Positions 7,760-16,926 of a stretch of 64,000 nucleotides of DNA are shown piece by piece (position 1 is the stretch's first letter; each line of letters starts with the position of its first letter). The stretch is from NCBI RefSeq assembly GCF_000719115.1, contig NZ_JOEA01000017.1, positions 124,001-188,000 on the forward strand, given 5' to 3'. The position numbers and the translations under genes were made by a program. This stretch comes from Lentzea albidocapillata (GTDB lineage Bacteria > Actinomycetota > Actinomycetes > Mycobacteriales > Pseudonocardiaceae). A model generated the notes under the pieces. It was not told where the DNA came from. It made no database searches and saw only the letters and a list, made by a program, of their open reading frames with translations.

Positions 7760-9657
7760 GCCCGGACGACGCCGGCGAGGTGGTCGGCGCTGAGCTGGTC
7801 GAGCTTGACGCAGGTGCCCTGCAGCGCGTCGGCGATCTTCTGGGCGAGGCCGAGGCGGACGTGGCCCTGTTCGCAGTCCACGACCACCACGGCGGTCTTC
7901 TCGAGCAGTCCGGCGGCCTTCAATGCGTCCTTCGTCGGGTCGCCGCCCAGGCCGGACGACGTCGCGCGGCCGTCCGTCAGCAGCACGACGAGCGGGCGCT
8001 TGCGCGGGTCGCGCATCCGTTCGATCTCCAGGACGCGGTGGGCCTTCAGCAGGCCGTCGGCGAGCGGCGTCCGGCCGCCGGTGCGCATCTTCTTCAGGCG
8101 CGTGGCCGCCGCGTCGACGGACGTCGTCGGGGGCAGCGCGAGCTCGGCCTGAGTGCCGCGGAACGTCACCACGCCGACCTTGTCCCGGCGCTGGTAGGCG
8201 TCGCGCAGCAACGAGATCACCGCGCCGCTGACGGCCGACATCCGCTTCTGCGCGGCCATCGAGCCCGAGGCGTCGACGACGAACAGGACGAGGTTCGACT
8301 CCTTGCCCTCCCGGACCGCCTTGCGCAGGTCGGCGGCGGTGAGCAGCAGTCCGGGACCAGTGCGGCCACGCGCCGCCTGGTGCGGTGCCGCGTTCGTCAG
8401 CGTGTCGACCAGGTGCAAGCCGCTGCCGTCCACTTTGGACGAACGGACGACCCGTCCGGTGCGGGCGCGGGCCCTGGAACGCTTGCCCGGCGCGCCTTCG
8501 CCGACTCCGGGGACCTCCAGCAGCCGCGCCTTGAACGCGGGCGCGGGCTCCGGTGCCGGACGGTCGCTGGGCGCGTTCCCGTTGCCCTTGGGGCCTTCCT
8601 GCGGCTCGGGCAGCTCACCGCCGCCGGGGCCGTCGTCGTCCGGGCCCTCCGGGGGCTCCTCCGCGTGCTCGGCCGCCTGGCGCATCGCGTCCTCGAGCTG
8701 CTGCTCCTCGATGCCGGGCTCGTCGAACGGGTCGCGGCGGCGCCGGTGCGGCAACGCGAGCCGGACCGCGGTCTCGATGTCGGTCTCCTCGACCTCGGTG
8801 GCGCCGCGCCACGCCGCGTGCGCGGTGGCGGCACGAGCCACGACGAGGTCCGCGCGCATGCCGTCGACCTCGAAAGCGGCGCAGACGGCGGCGATCCGGC
8901 GCAGCTCGCTGTCCGGAAGGGACACTTCCGCCAGCTTCGAGCGCGCGTCGGTGATCCGCTGCTTGAGCGCGGCGTCCTCGCCGGCCCACTTCGCCGCGAA
9001 CGTGACGGGGTCGGCCTCGTAGGCGAGCCGCCGCCGGATGACCTCGGTACGCACCGCGACGTCCCGCGCGGCCTTCACCGCCACGGTCAGCCCGAACCGG
9101 TCGAGCAGCTGCGGGCGCAGCTCACCCTCCTCGGGGTTCATGGTGCCGACCAGCAGGAACTGGGACGGGTGCGAGACCGAGACGCCCTCGCGCTCGACGT
9201 GCGCGCGGCCCATCGCGGCGGCGTCCAGCAGCAGGTCGACCAGGTGGTCGTGCAGCAGGTTGACCTCGTCGACGTAGAGCACGCCCCGGTGCGCCGCGGC
9301 CAGCAGGCCGGGCTGGAACGCCCGCACGCCCTCGGTCAGCGCCTTCTCCAGGTCGAGCGATCCGACCAGCCGGTCCTCGGTGGCACCGACGGGCAGTTCC
9401 ACGAGCCGGGCCGGCCGCCGTTCCACGCCCTCGTGCGGCGCGTCGGGGCAGTCGGTGGTGCCGGGCGCGCAGCCGAAGCGGCAGCCCCTGGACATGTCGA
9501 GGTCGGGCAGCAGCGCGGCGAGGGCACGCACGATGGTCGACTTCGCGGTCCCCTTCTCACCGCGGACGAGAACGCCGCCGATGCCGGGGTGCACGGCGTT
9601 CAGCAGCAGGGCAACGCGGAGATCGTCATGTCCGACGACAGCCGAAAAGGGGAACAT
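7753..9657 (-). CDS. Chelatase subunit: fused AAA+ (ChlI/BchI) and VWA (ChlD) protein
   Basis: This 634-residue protein joins a MoxR/ChlI-type AAA+ ATPase (Walker [10 protein letters not shown] at 33-41; Walker B in LYVDEVNLL) to a von Willebrand A domain with the metal site DASGS at 462-466. The linker between them is acidic and proline-rich. In actinobacteria such proteins sit in B12 clusters and are thought to drive metal insertion together with CobN; CobN is not in this window. The ATG at 9657 is chosen because [14 protein letters not shown] is the conserved start. Upstream reading frame is riboswitch. First gene of the operon. Confidence 0.88.
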   Translation of the reverse strand: MFPFSAVVGHDDLRVALLLNAVHPGIGGVLVRGEKGTAKSTIVRALAALLPDLDMSRGCRFGCAPGTTDCPDAPHEGVERRPARLVELPVGATEDRLVGSLDLEKALTEGVRAFQPGLLAAAHRGVLYVDEVNLLHDHLVDLLLDAAAMGRAHVEREGVSVSHPSQFLLVGTMNPEEGELRPQLLDRFGLTVAVKAARDVAVRTEVIRRRLAYEADPVTFAAKWAGEDAALKQRITDARSKLAEVSLPDSELRRIAAVCAAFEVDGMRADLVVARAATAHAAWRGATEVEETDIETAVRLALPHRRRRDPFDEPGIEEQQLEDAMRQAAEHAEEPPEGPDDDGPGGGELPEPQEGPKGNGNAPSDRPAPEPAPAFKARLLEVPGVGEGAPGKRSRARARTGRVVRSSKVDGSGLHLVDTLTNAAPHQAARGRTGPGLLLTAADLRKAVREGKESNLVLFVVDASGSMAAQKRMSAVSGAVISLLRDAYQRRDKVGVVTFRGTQAELALPPTTSVDAAATRLKKMRTGGRTPLADGLLKAHRVLEIERMRDPRKRPLVVLLTDGRATSSGLGGDPTKDALKAAGLLEKTAVVVVDCEQGHVRLGLAQKIADALQGTCVKLDQLSADHLAGVVRAA

Positions 9658-9699
9658 GCTCGGCGAAGTCCTTCCTCGGGTGTCCACGCCCGCGGTCGG

Positions 9700-9835
9700 T
9701 GGGTGAAGAGGGGGGCGAGTTCCTGACTCCCGACCCAGGTCGGTCACAGTCGCGGGACGGCGCCGGATTCGCACCGGCTTCCTCGCACTCCCCTCACAGC
9801 CCCGGCATCGTCGCACTTCGCACCGCCGGGTCCAA
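9700..9835 (-). ncRNA. Cobalamin riboswitch
   Basis: Read on the minus strand, the segment shows the class core GAAGCCGGTGCGAATCCGGC followed by GCCGTCCCGCGACTGTGA (plus-strand 9744-9780) and a B12-box-like AGTCAGGAACTCGCC (9714-9728). The 5' part (GCCGGGGCTGTGAGGGGAGTG) fits the upstream stems. It lies 40-180 nt before the chelatase ATG and should shut down the six-gene cobalamin operon when adenosylcobalamin is plentiful. Outer limits are approximate. Confidence 0.92.
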
Positions 9836-9857
9836 CAGCCAGGTGAGCGACGTCGCC

Positions 9858-10823
9858 CTAGATCACGCTCCGGAACTCCTCCCAGGCCTCCGCTACCTCG
9901 TCCGCCGTCCACTCCAGCGCGGGCTCGGCGATGGTGATCTCGGTCTTCGCGAGCGTCCCGTCCCGCCAGAACCCGCCGAGGAACTTCCCGCTCAGCTCCT
10001 TGAGCCGCGCCGGGTCACCCGGCAGGTGCAGCGCGAACTGGTGGGTGTGCGGCTCGGGCAGTCCCATCGCCGCCGCCACGACCTTGGCGTGCTGCACCTG
10101 GGCACCGAGGCGGGGCAGCACCGTGTCCAGGCCGTGCATCGCGGAGAGTGCCGCGGGCCACTGCTGGAACAGCATGCCGCCGTACCGGTGCCGCCAGACC
10201 CGTGCCTGGTCGACGAAGTCCTGGGTGCCGGCCAGCGCCGCGCCCGAGATGCCTTCCAGCGACTTGTAGAACGACACGTACACCGAGTCGAACAGGCCGG
10301 CGATCTCCTCCAGCGGCTTGCCCAGGCCGAACGTGCTCTCCCACAGCCGCGCGCCGTCGAGGTGCACGATCGCGTCCCGTTCCCGTGCCTGGCCGACCAG
10401 CGTGGTCAGCTCGTCCCAGGTCGGCAGGACGAACCCGGCCTCCCGGTCCGGCACCTCCAGCAGCAGCGTCCCGTACGGCTCCGGGCAGGTGGCGACCTCC
10501 GAGTTCGGCACCTTGATCGGGCGCAGACCGGACAGCACGGTCAGCGCGTCGTCCTCGTGGTTGAGCGGGTGCGCCTGCGGGTGCATAGCGACGATCGGGT
10601 TGTGCGTGCGGTCGGACCAGCACTTGAGGGCGATCTGCTGCGCCATGGTCCCGGTCGGCACGAACAGCGCGGCTTCGGTGCCCAGGAGCCCGGCCACGCG
10701 GGTCTCCAGCGCCTCCACCGGGCCGCCGTCGCCGTAGCGGTCGGGCTCGACGTCCGGCACGGGGCCGAGTTCCTCGAGGAGGGTTCGCTTCCTGACTCCG
10801 GAGAGCTGACGGTTCAACACCAA
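9858..10823 (-). CDS. Threonine aldolase-family PLP enzyme
   Basis: This fold-type I PLP lyase resembles low-specificity L-threonine aldolase, which cleaves L-threonine or allo-threonine to glycine and acetaldehyde. The PLP lysine is Lys187 in [12 protein letters not shown], and Asp156 in HLDGARLW contacts the pyridine nitrogen. The product of 321 residues is slightly short of the usual 340. The start is uncertain (TTG at 10823 or GTG at 10820). The gene ends just ahead of the riboswitch and lies 16 nt after the P450 gene on the same strand. Confidence 0.85.
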   Translation of the reverse strand: MVLNRQLSGVRKRTLLEELGPVPDVEPDRYGDGGPVEALETRVAGLLGTEAALFVPTGTMAQQIALKCWSDRTHNPIVAMHPQAHPLNHEDDALTVLSGLRPIKVPNSEVATCPEPYGTLLLEVPDREAGFVLPTWDELTTLVGQARERDAIVHLDGARLWESTFGLGKPLEEIAGLFDSVYVSFYKSLEGISGAALAGTQDFVDQARVWRHRYGGMLFQQWPAALSAMHGLDTVLPRLGAQVQHAKVVAAAMGLPEPHTHQFALHLPGDPARLKELSGKFLGGFWRDGTLAKTEITIAEPALEWTADEVAEAWEEFRSVI

Positions 10824-10839
10824 GGCATCAAACCTCAGG

Positions 10840-11910
10840 TCAGCGAGTCACTGCCACCGACTTCGGCGCGCGGAACGACAGCAGGTTCAGCCACTCCGGC
10901 TCCGGACCCGCCAGGCGCAACGACGGCTCGTGCTCGGCGACGGTCCGCAACGTCACCGCGGCCTCCAGCCGGGCCAGCCCCGCCCCGAGGCAGAAGTGAC
11001 GGCCATAGCCGAACGCGAGATGCCGAGGATCGGATTCCTTACCGCTCAACAACAACACGAGCTCCGCACCGGCAGGCACGCGCACACCGGACAGCACGAC
11101 CTCACGTGCGGTCAGCCGCCGCCACGTCACCACGGGCGTCTCGGTCCGCAGCACGTCCTCGACGAACGACTCGGCCACACCGGGTTCGGGCAGTCGCGCC
11201 CACAGCGAGCGGTCCTGCAACGCACGGCGCAACGCCGTGGACAACAGCTGAGTCGTCGTCTCCTGGCCGGCGATCAGCAGGAAGTAGCAAAGACCGGCGG
11301 AGTCCTCAGCGGACACTCCGGCATCGGCCAGCGCGCAGAACAGCTCGCCTTCGCGCGCGTGGTAGCGCTTGATCAGCCACTGGTGGAAGTCGCCGACGTC
11401 GTCGACCAGTTCCATCTGCCGTTCGCGGGTGATGTCGCCCCAGAAGAACTCCAGCGAGCCGGTGCTCCAGCGCTTCAGCGTCGGGATGTCGACGTTCGGC
11501 AGGCCCAGCAGGTCCATCAGCACGATCGCGGGCAGGTCCCACGCGAGCGAGCGCACGAGATCCGCGCCACCAAGGCGTTCCGAAACCAGGGACCGGATGC
11601 GAGGCTCCGCAGCGGCGACACGAGCCGGCGTGAAGAACGAGGCCACGAGCCGCCGCAGGTCGGCGTGCGACGAGGACCCGTTGTTCGCGAGCGTCGGCGG
11701 CAACGAGAAACGGGCCCTCACCAGGGCCCGCAGGGCGGCCGGAGCCACCGGGGTGACGGCGGTCAGCGCGTTGTCGGGCAGGAAGGTGACCGGATCGGCC
11801 AGCACGGCGCGCACGTCGTCGTAGGCCGACACCACCCAGCGTCCGCCGATGAACTGCACCGGCGAGGTGAGTTCGGCGCGCGTGAAGGTGAACAGGTCCA
11901 CGAGCGGCAC
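10840..11910 (-). CDS. Cytochrome P450, short meander region
   Basis: A bacterial class P450 of 356 residues. The I-helix oxygen motif is AGQETT (214-219), the ExxR is EDVLR (251-255), and the heme ligand is Cys307 in FGYGRHFCLG. Between the beta-3 strand and the heme loop it reads LLLSGKESDPRHLAFG, so the usual ANRDPxxFxxPxxFDxxR segment is about 15-20 residues shorter than normal. The gene is divergent from a bioF-like gene with only 28 bp between the starts. A role in pimelate supply, as for BioI, is a possibility only. Confidence 0.88.
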   Translation of the reverse strand: MPLVDLFTFTRAELTSPVQFIGGRWVVSAYDDVRAVLADPVTFLPDNALTAVTPVAPAALRALVRARFSLPPTLANNGSSSHADLRRLVASFFTPARVAAAEPRIRSLVSERLGGADLVRSLAWDLPAIVLMDLLGLPNVDIPTLKRWSTGSLEFFWGDITRERQMELVDDVGDFHQWLIKRYHAREGELFCALADAGVSAEDSAGLCYFLLIAGQETTTQLLSTALRRALQDRSLWARLPEPGVAESFVEDVLRTETPVVTWRRLTAREVVLSGVRVPAGAELVLLLSGKESDPRHLAFGYGRHFCLGAGLARLEAAVTLRTVAEHEPSLRLAGPEPEWLNLLSFRAPKSVAVTR

Positions 11911-11938
11911 GCTAGCGGGCGGATGGGAGACTCAGGCG

Positions 11939-13138
11939 GTGACCGTGAGCACAACCGAGGCGATCTCCACTGGTGGTGAGTCGACGCTCGACTGGATCGA
12001 CGTCCGCTCCGAAGCGCGGGCCAAGGCCGGTCTGAGCCGGCGGCTGCGGCCGCGCACGTCGAACTCGACGGACCTCGACCTCGCGAGCAACGACTACCTC
12101 GGCCTCGCCAAGGACAAGCGCGTCGCGGGTGCCGCGGCCGCCGCCACGCTGAAGTGGGGCTCGGGGTCGACCGGATCGCGCCTGGTCACGGGCTCGACGG
12201 AGCTGCACGCCGAGCTGGAGTTCGAGCTCGCGAACTTCTGCGGCTCGCAGTCGGCACTGGTGTTCAGCAGCGGGTACATGGCGAACCTCGCCGCGGTCAC
12301 GGCGCTGACGGGCCCCGGCACGGCGATCGTCGCCGACCAGCACATCCACGCCTCGCTGATCGACGGCACGCGCCTGTCGAAGGCCGACGTCGTCGTCACG
12401 GACCATTGCGACGTCGGCAAGGTCCGGCACGCGCTGGAGACCCGCGGCAAGCGGCGCGCGATCGTCGTCACGGACTCGGTGTTCAGCGTGGACGGCGACA
12501 TCGCCCCGCTCAACGAACTGCACGAGGCGTGCCGCGCGACCGGCGCCGCGCTGGTCGTCGACGACGCGCACGGCCTCGGTGTCGTCGGGCCCGGTGGCCG
12601 GGGCGCGGTCGCCGCGGCGGGCATCATCAAGGCGCCGGACGTGATCACCACGCTGACGCTGAGCAAGTCGCTGGGCGCGCAGGGCGGTGCGGTCCTCGGC
12701 CCGAGCCGGGTGATCAGGCACCTGATCGACACCGCGCGCCCGTTCATCTTCGACACCGGTCTCGCCCCGAGCAGCGCGGCGGCGGCCCTGGCGGCGATCA
12801 AGATCCTGCGGGAGGAGCCGGACCGTCCCGAGCGGGCGCTGACCGTGGCGCACGACCTGAGCAACCGCCTCAAGGAGGCCGGCTTCCAGGTCAGCACGCC
12901 GACCGCGGCCGTCGTGAGCGTGCGGGCACCCTCGCCGGAGCAGGCGTTCCAGTGGGCCGAGACCTGCCGCACGAGCGGCGTCGTCGTCGGCTGCTTCCGG
13001 CCGCCGTCGGTGCCGGACCAGATCAGCAGGCTGCGGCTCACCGCGCGCGCCGATCTGACCGAGGCCGACATCGAGCGCGCGGTGCGCGTGATCAGGGAGA
13101 GCGCCGCATCCGCAGGTGTGGAATCCCGTCCTCGATGA
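11939..13138 (+). CDS. bioF: 8-amino-7-oxononanoate synthase (alpha-oxoamine synthase family)
   Basis: PLP enzyme that condenses an acyl thioester with an amino acid; BioF joins pimeloyl thioester and L-alanine in biotin synthesis. Markers are LASNDYLGLA near the start, GSTGSRLVTGS, the aspartate in VVDDAHGLGVVG, and the PLP lysine in TLSKSLGAQGG (Lys243). The GTG at 11939 has GGGAGA about 8 nt upstream; 399 residues, normal length. No other biotin gene is visible, so a different amino or acyl substrate remains possible. Its 3' end overlaps the convergent GNAT gene by 47 bp. Confidence 0.85.
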   Translation: MTVSTTEAISTGGESTLDWIDVRSEARAKAGLSRRLRPRTSNSTDLDLASNDYLGLAKDKRVAGAAAAATLKWGSGSTGSRLVTGSTELHAELEFELANFCGSQSALVFSSGYMANLAAVTALTGPGTAIVADQHIHASLIDGTRLSKADVVVTDHCDVGKVRHALETRGKRRAIVVTDSVFSVDGDIAPLNELHEACRATGAALVVDDAHGLGVVGPGGRGAVAAAGIIKAPDVITTLTLSKSLGAQGGAVLGPSRVIRHLIDTARPFIFDTGLAPSSAAAALAAIKILREEPDRPERALTVAHDLSNRLKEAGFQVSTPTAAVVSVRAPSPEQAFQWAETCRTSGVVVGCFRPPSVPDQISRLRLTARADLTEADIERAVRVIRESAASAGVESRPR

Positions 13139-13550
13139 ACTCGGTGCCCTCGGCGACGAACCCGAACGACGCGTAGAAGTCGGCGACATACGTCTGCGCG
13201 TCGAGCACTGACGGCGTGGTGCCGATGTCCACGAGCGCGGCCTGCATGAGCCGGCGGCTGTAGCCCCGGCCGCGGGCCATGCGTGCCGTCGCGACGCGTC
13301 CGACGCGGAACGTGCCGTCCGGTTCTTCGACCAGCCGCAGGTAGGCGAGCGGATCGAGCGTGCCCTCCGTCTCCAGCCAGAAATGCCGTGTTCCCTGGTC
13401 GAGATCACGGCCGTCCACGTCGGCATAGACGCAGTTCTGCTCCACGACGAAGACGTCCTGACGCAGTCGCAGGATCGCGTAGAGCTGGGCGGGGCTCAGG
13501 TCGAGCCCCCACCGGCGGCGCAGGGTCGCGGGAAACTGTGTGGTTCGCAC
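13092..13550 (-). CDS. ElaA-like GNAT N-acetyltransferase
   Basis: 152-residue single-domain acetyltransferase of the ElaA type: LSPAQLYAILRLRQDVFVVEQNCVYADVDGRDLD near the start, then the acetyl-CoA loop RMARGRGYSRRLM, and FYASFGFVAEG at the end. The substrate is unknown. The start is taken at GTG 13550, which gives the usual length. It lies 13 nt from the end of the adjacent protease gene on the same strand. Confidence 0.87.
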   Translation of the reverse strand: MRTTQFPATLRRRWGLDLSPAQLYAILRLRQDVFVVEQNCVYADVDGRDLDQGTRHFWLETEGTLDPLAYLRLVEEPDGTFRVGRVATARMARGRGYSRRLMQAALVDIGTTPSVLDAQTYVADFYASFGFVAEGTEFIEDGIPHLRMRRSP

Positions 13551-13563
13551 CTGGTCGTGGATA

Positions 13564-14298
13564 TCAGAAGCCCAGTGTCTGCCGGTAGTTCGCGAGCCGG
13601 GTGTAGACACCCGGTTCGTCCGGCCGGGCGCAGCCGCGACCGAACGACACGACGCCCGCGAGCCTGCCGCGCACCACGAGCGGCCCGCCCGAGTCGCCGG
13701 TGCAGGCGTCCCGGCCACCGCGCCCGGCGCACAGCATCGCACCCGGCCGGTAGTCCGGTTCCTTCAGCAGGCACTCGGAGTCGGACAGGATCGGCACCGT
13801 CACCTTGCGCAGCGACATGGCGGGCGGGGTGTTCTCGGCGGTGCGGCCCCAGCCGAGCACGACGCCGTCGGCACCGACCTCGCCGAGCGCGATCGTCCGG
13901 TACGGCAGGGCCTGGGCCAGCGTCAGGACCGCCACGTCGTCGCCCTTGGTGACCTCGGCGTACTCGGGGTGGCGCCACACGCCCGCGACCGCCGCCTCGA
14001 CACCCTCGCCCTTGTTCCTGAGGTCCGTGCGACCGGCGACCACGCGCAACTGCTCGGGAGAACGCTGGTTCTTGCCGAACACGCCCTTGAGCGTCACGCA
14101 GTGCGCGGCGGTCATGACCTTGTCCGGGGCGACGAGCGCGCCACCGCAGATCAGCTGACCGTCCGTGGTGGTGATCGCCACAACCCACGGGGTGTCGGCC
14201 ACCCGCGCGGGTGTCCCCCCAACGATCGCATCGGCGGACGTCGCACCGCTGACCAGGGCCATCACCGCCACCAGCACGGCAAATCGCTTACCCCTCAC
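13564..14298 (-). CDS. Secreted trypsin-like serine protease (S1), second copy
   Basis: 244 residues with a signal peptide ending near SADA (residue 24), directly followed by IVGGT, so there is little or no propeptide and it may be active once the signal peptide is removed. The triad is His66, Asp121, Ser203. Asp197 in the specificity pocket predicts Arg/Lys cleavage. Related to, but clearly diverged from, the proteases at 174-950 and 15052-15819. Confidence 0.93.
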   Translation of the reverse strand: MRGKRFAVLVAVMALVSGATSADAIVGGTPARVADTPWVVAITTTDGQLICGGALVAPDKVMTAAHCVTLKGVFGKNQRSPEQLRVVAGRTDLRNKGEGVEAAVAGVWRHPEYAEVTKGDDVAVLTLAQALPYRTIALGEVGADGVVLGWGRTAENTPPAMSLRKVTVPILSDSECLLKEPDYRPGAMLCAGRGGRDACTGDSGGPLVVRGRLAGVVSFGRGCARPDEPGVYTRLANYRQTLGF

Positions 14299-14446
14299 GG
14301 ACCACTCCTCGTTGCGCCAGGTGGACGATCGGTCACCTACCGTAGCGATCGCGCTAGGACGGCGTCAAAACCGGAGATTCTCGTGTTAGTGTCCCGTCAG
14401 GCCGGAGATTTTGCGGTCAGTGGCGTAGATCACGGGGGTATGTACG

Positions 14447-15055
14447 GTGTTGTTCGACTTCGACCAGGTTCCGGCCTTTCTCATCGCGTGCGCGGTCGTC
14501 ATCGTGACCCCCGGCGTGGACGCGTTCCTGCTGCTGCGCACGTCACTGCGGTCCGGCACCCGCGCCGGCCTGCTCGCGCTGGGCGGCATCCACACGGCCG
14601 CGGCGGTCCAGGTCGGACTGGTCATCTCGGGCCTCGGGGTCGTGCTCGCGCGGTACCCGATGGTGCTCGTGGCACTGCGCTGGATCGGCGCCGGCTACCT
14701 GCTCTACCTGGCGATCTCCATCACGCGCGGGCTCATCAGGCGCACCGCGGACACCCCGGAGGAGGTCATGAGCGCGCGGCCGTTCCGGCAGGGGTTCCTG
14801 ACCAACATCACGAACCCGAAGATGATCCTGTTCTCACTGGCGTTCCTGCCACAGTTCATCGGATCGGGTGAACCGGCACCGCAGCTCGCGATGCTCGCGG
14901 TCGTGTTCCTCGGACTCGCGGCCGTGTGGGAGCTGATGATCGTGCTGGCGGCGTCGCGGGTGGCCGGGAAGCTCAAGCGGCCCGGCGTGACGACGGCGCT
15001 GGACGCGGTGTGCGCCGCCGTCTTCCTGACGATGTCCGTCGGGCTCGTGCTCTAG
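14447..15055 (+). CDS. LysE/RhtB-family amino acid exporter
   Basis: 202 residues with about five to six membrane spans and the family start FLIACAVVIVTPGVDAFLLLRTSLRSGTRAGL. The cytoplasmic loop contains FRQGFLTNITNPKMILFSLAFLPQFI, typical of LysE/RhtB exporters, which remove excess basic or neutral amino acids. The substrate cannot be inferred. The start is a GTG with a poor ribosome site. Its TAG overlaps the TAG of the convergent protease in a shared CTAG. Confidence 0.9.
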   Translation: MLFDFDQVPAFLIACAVVIVTPGVDAFLLLRTSLRSGTRAGLLALGGIHTAAAVQVGLVISGLGVVLARYPMVLVALRWIGAGYLLYLAISITRGLIRRTADTPEEVMSARPFRQGFLTNITNPKMILFSLAFLPQFIGSGEPAPQLAMLAVVFLGLAAVWELMIVLAASRVAGKLKRPGVTTALDAVCAAVFLTMSVGLVL

Positions 15056-15819
15056 TGGTCGAGCGGCGATGCATCCACGACCGAGTGCAGGTCCCTGGCG
15101 TACCGGGAGATCCGGACGTACACACCTGGCTTGTTCCTGCGCGCGCAGCCCTCGCCCCATGACGTGACGCCGACGAGCTTGCCGTCCACCACGATCGGGC
15201 CGCCCGAGTCGCCCTGGCAGGTGTCGACCTTGCCGCCCTCGTAGCCCGCACAGAACATGTCCGCCTTCACGAACTGCGGGTAGGTGTCCACGCAGAACTC
15301 GTCCGGCAGCACCGGCACGGAGGCCTGCATGAGGAAGCGGGACGTCTTGCCGTTCTCGGACGTGCGCCCCCAGCCGAGCGCGCGCAGCATCGTGCCGGGC
15401 TGGTAGAGCGCCCGATCGGACAGTTCAGCGAAGGGCAGCGGCTCGTAGGGCAGCGCGTCCCTCAGGGTCAGGACGGCGATGTCCTCGCCCTCGTCCGCGG
15501 CGACGTACTGCTTGTGGATCCAGATCTTGGTGACATCGGCCGTCACCCCGGCCCTGCGGTCCTGCTTGTCCTCGCGACCGGCGACGACCTTCAGTTCCCT
15601 CGGCGAGCGGCCGAGCGCGCAGTGGGCGGCGGTGAGCACCTTCGACGGCGCGACGATCGTGCCGCCGCAGAACTGGGCACCGCGGTCGTCGACCAGGTAG
15701 ACGGCCCACGGGTTGGCCTGGATGGACGCCCGCTCGCCGCCAACGACCTGTTCGTTGGCGGCGGCGGTGCCCGTCGACGCGAGCATTGCGGAGAGAACCA
15801 GCACCAGGAGTCGTCTCAT
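15052..15819 (-). CDS. Secreted trypsin-like serine protease (S1), third copy
   Basis: 255 residues, signal peptide to about residue 21, mature start VVGGE at 25. Triad His66, Asp113, Ser205; Asp199 sets trypsin-like specificity. Its mature start (VVGGERASIQANPWAVYL) and WIHKQY segment are close to the 174-950 protease. The gene lies tail-to-tail with the LysE exporter. Confidence 0.93.
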   Translation of the reverse strand: MRRLLVLVLSAMLASTGTAAANEQVVGGERASIQANPWAVYLVDDRGAQFCGGTIVAPSKVLTAAHCALGRSPRELKVVAGREDKQDRRAGVTADVTKIWIHKQYVAADEGEDIAVLTLRDALPYEPLPFAELSDRALYQPGTMLRALGWGRTSENGKTSRFLMQASVPVLPDEFCVDTYPQFVKADMFCAGYEGGKVDTCQGDSGGPIVVDGKLVGVTSWGEGCARRNKPGVYVRISRYARDLHSVVDASPLDH

Positions 15820-15834
15820 GACTCCAGATGGTAG

Positions 15835-16857
15835 CTATTCCGCTGGGCCGTTCGGAGCAACCTTGCTCCAGAGCTTTCCGGCCGCGCCCATGACCGACTC
15901 GCCGATGTCGTTGATCGTCTTGATCAACGGGTCGGCGGAGTTGCCCATGGACTCCTTGTACGACCGGGCGGCGCCCTTGATGTCGTCGGTGAGGTTCGTC
16001 GTCGGCCGGTCGTCCTCGCGGCGCGCGTACGTGCCGGTCAGGATCTCGCGGTACTCCTCGCTCGCCGACCAGCGCTGCAGCTCGGCGGCCCGCACCACGA
16101 CCAGCGGGTGCGTGCGGTGCTCGGTGTGCAGAAGCTTGAGGAGGCTGTCGCGGATGTCCTCGACCTCCTCGTACTCCTTGGCCTGGGCGAGGAACGACGC
16201 GATGTCGACCTGACCGCCCAGGTCACCCGCCAGAGCGAGGTGCGTGCGCAGCGCGGCCTGCGGGTCCTGGCAGGCGAGCAGGCCCGCCCGGTCGCAGGAG
16301 AGCTCGGTCTTGCGCTGCCACTCGCGCAACGCCGCGATGACCGCGCGCATCGCGATCGCGCCCGCGGGCACCCACGCGAAGGACGTGGTCAGGTCGATCA
16401 GCCGGCGCAGCAGCGTGTTGTACAGCGCGTGGCCCGACATCGCGTGGCCCATCTCGTGACCGATCAGGAAGCGCAGCGACTCGTTGTCGAGCAGGTCGAC
16501 CGAGCCGGTGCTGATCACGATGAACGGCTTGTCGATGCCGTAGGTGTAGCCGTACGCCTGGGAGTTGCGCTCGACGAAGAGTTCGGGCACCTCGGTGAGG
16601 TCGAACGCCGCCGCCACCTCGTTGCGGATGCGGTCGAGCTGCGGATACTGCTTGGGACCCACCCGGACGGAGGACGCCACCTGAAGCAGGCGCTCACCCC
16701 GCTCGGTGAAGGCCCCGGCGACCGCCTTGAGGATCGGTGCCACGGCGGGCACCGCCCTCAGCACCGCGAGGGCACCTCGGTCGGCAGGATGCTCATAGGC
16801 GCGTGGGCTGATACCCGGGAACCGCACCCTCGATGATTGCTCAATATCCCCCGTCAC
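15835..16857 (-). CDS. M48-family zinc metallopeptidase
   Basis: 340 residues with HEMGH at 134-138 and the third zinc ligand Glu185 in KTELSCDRAG, the Ste24/HtpX arrangement. A hydrophobic segment lies between the two motifs (about 155-178), as in membrane-bound M48 enzymes. HtpX-type enzymes take part in membrane-protein quality control; the exact substrate is unknown. The C-terminal 60 residues are polar. Divergent from the serine hydrolase at 16927. Confidence 0.9.
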   Translation of the reverse strand: MTGDIEQSSRVRFPGISPRAYEHPADRGALAVLRAVPAVAPILKAVAGAFTERGERLLQVASSVRVGPKQYPQLDRIRNEVAAAFDLTEVPELFVERNSQAYGYTYGIDKPFIVISTGSVDLLDNESLRFLIGHEMGHAMSGHALYNTLLRRLIDLTTSFAWVPAGAIAMRAVIAALREWQRKTELSCDRAGLLACQDPQAALRTHLALAGDLGGQVDIASFLAQAKEYEEVEDIRDSLLKLLHTEHRTHPLVVVRAAELQRWSASEEYREILTGTYARREDDRPTTNLTDDIKGAARSYKESMGNSADPLIKTINDIGESVMGAAGKLWSKVAPNGPAE

Positions 16858-16926
16858 TCCCCCAGGTTAGACACGATCCGGACAAGCCTGCACGGAATCG
16901 GCACTGGACCGTTGCAAACTGGCCCG

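Noticed and set aside
10840..13138. A secondary-metabolite cluster around the P450, bioF and LysE genes
   Set aside because: No polyketide, peptide synthetase, terpene or RiPP core gene is present. The P450s, transferases and exporters alone do not define a cluster.
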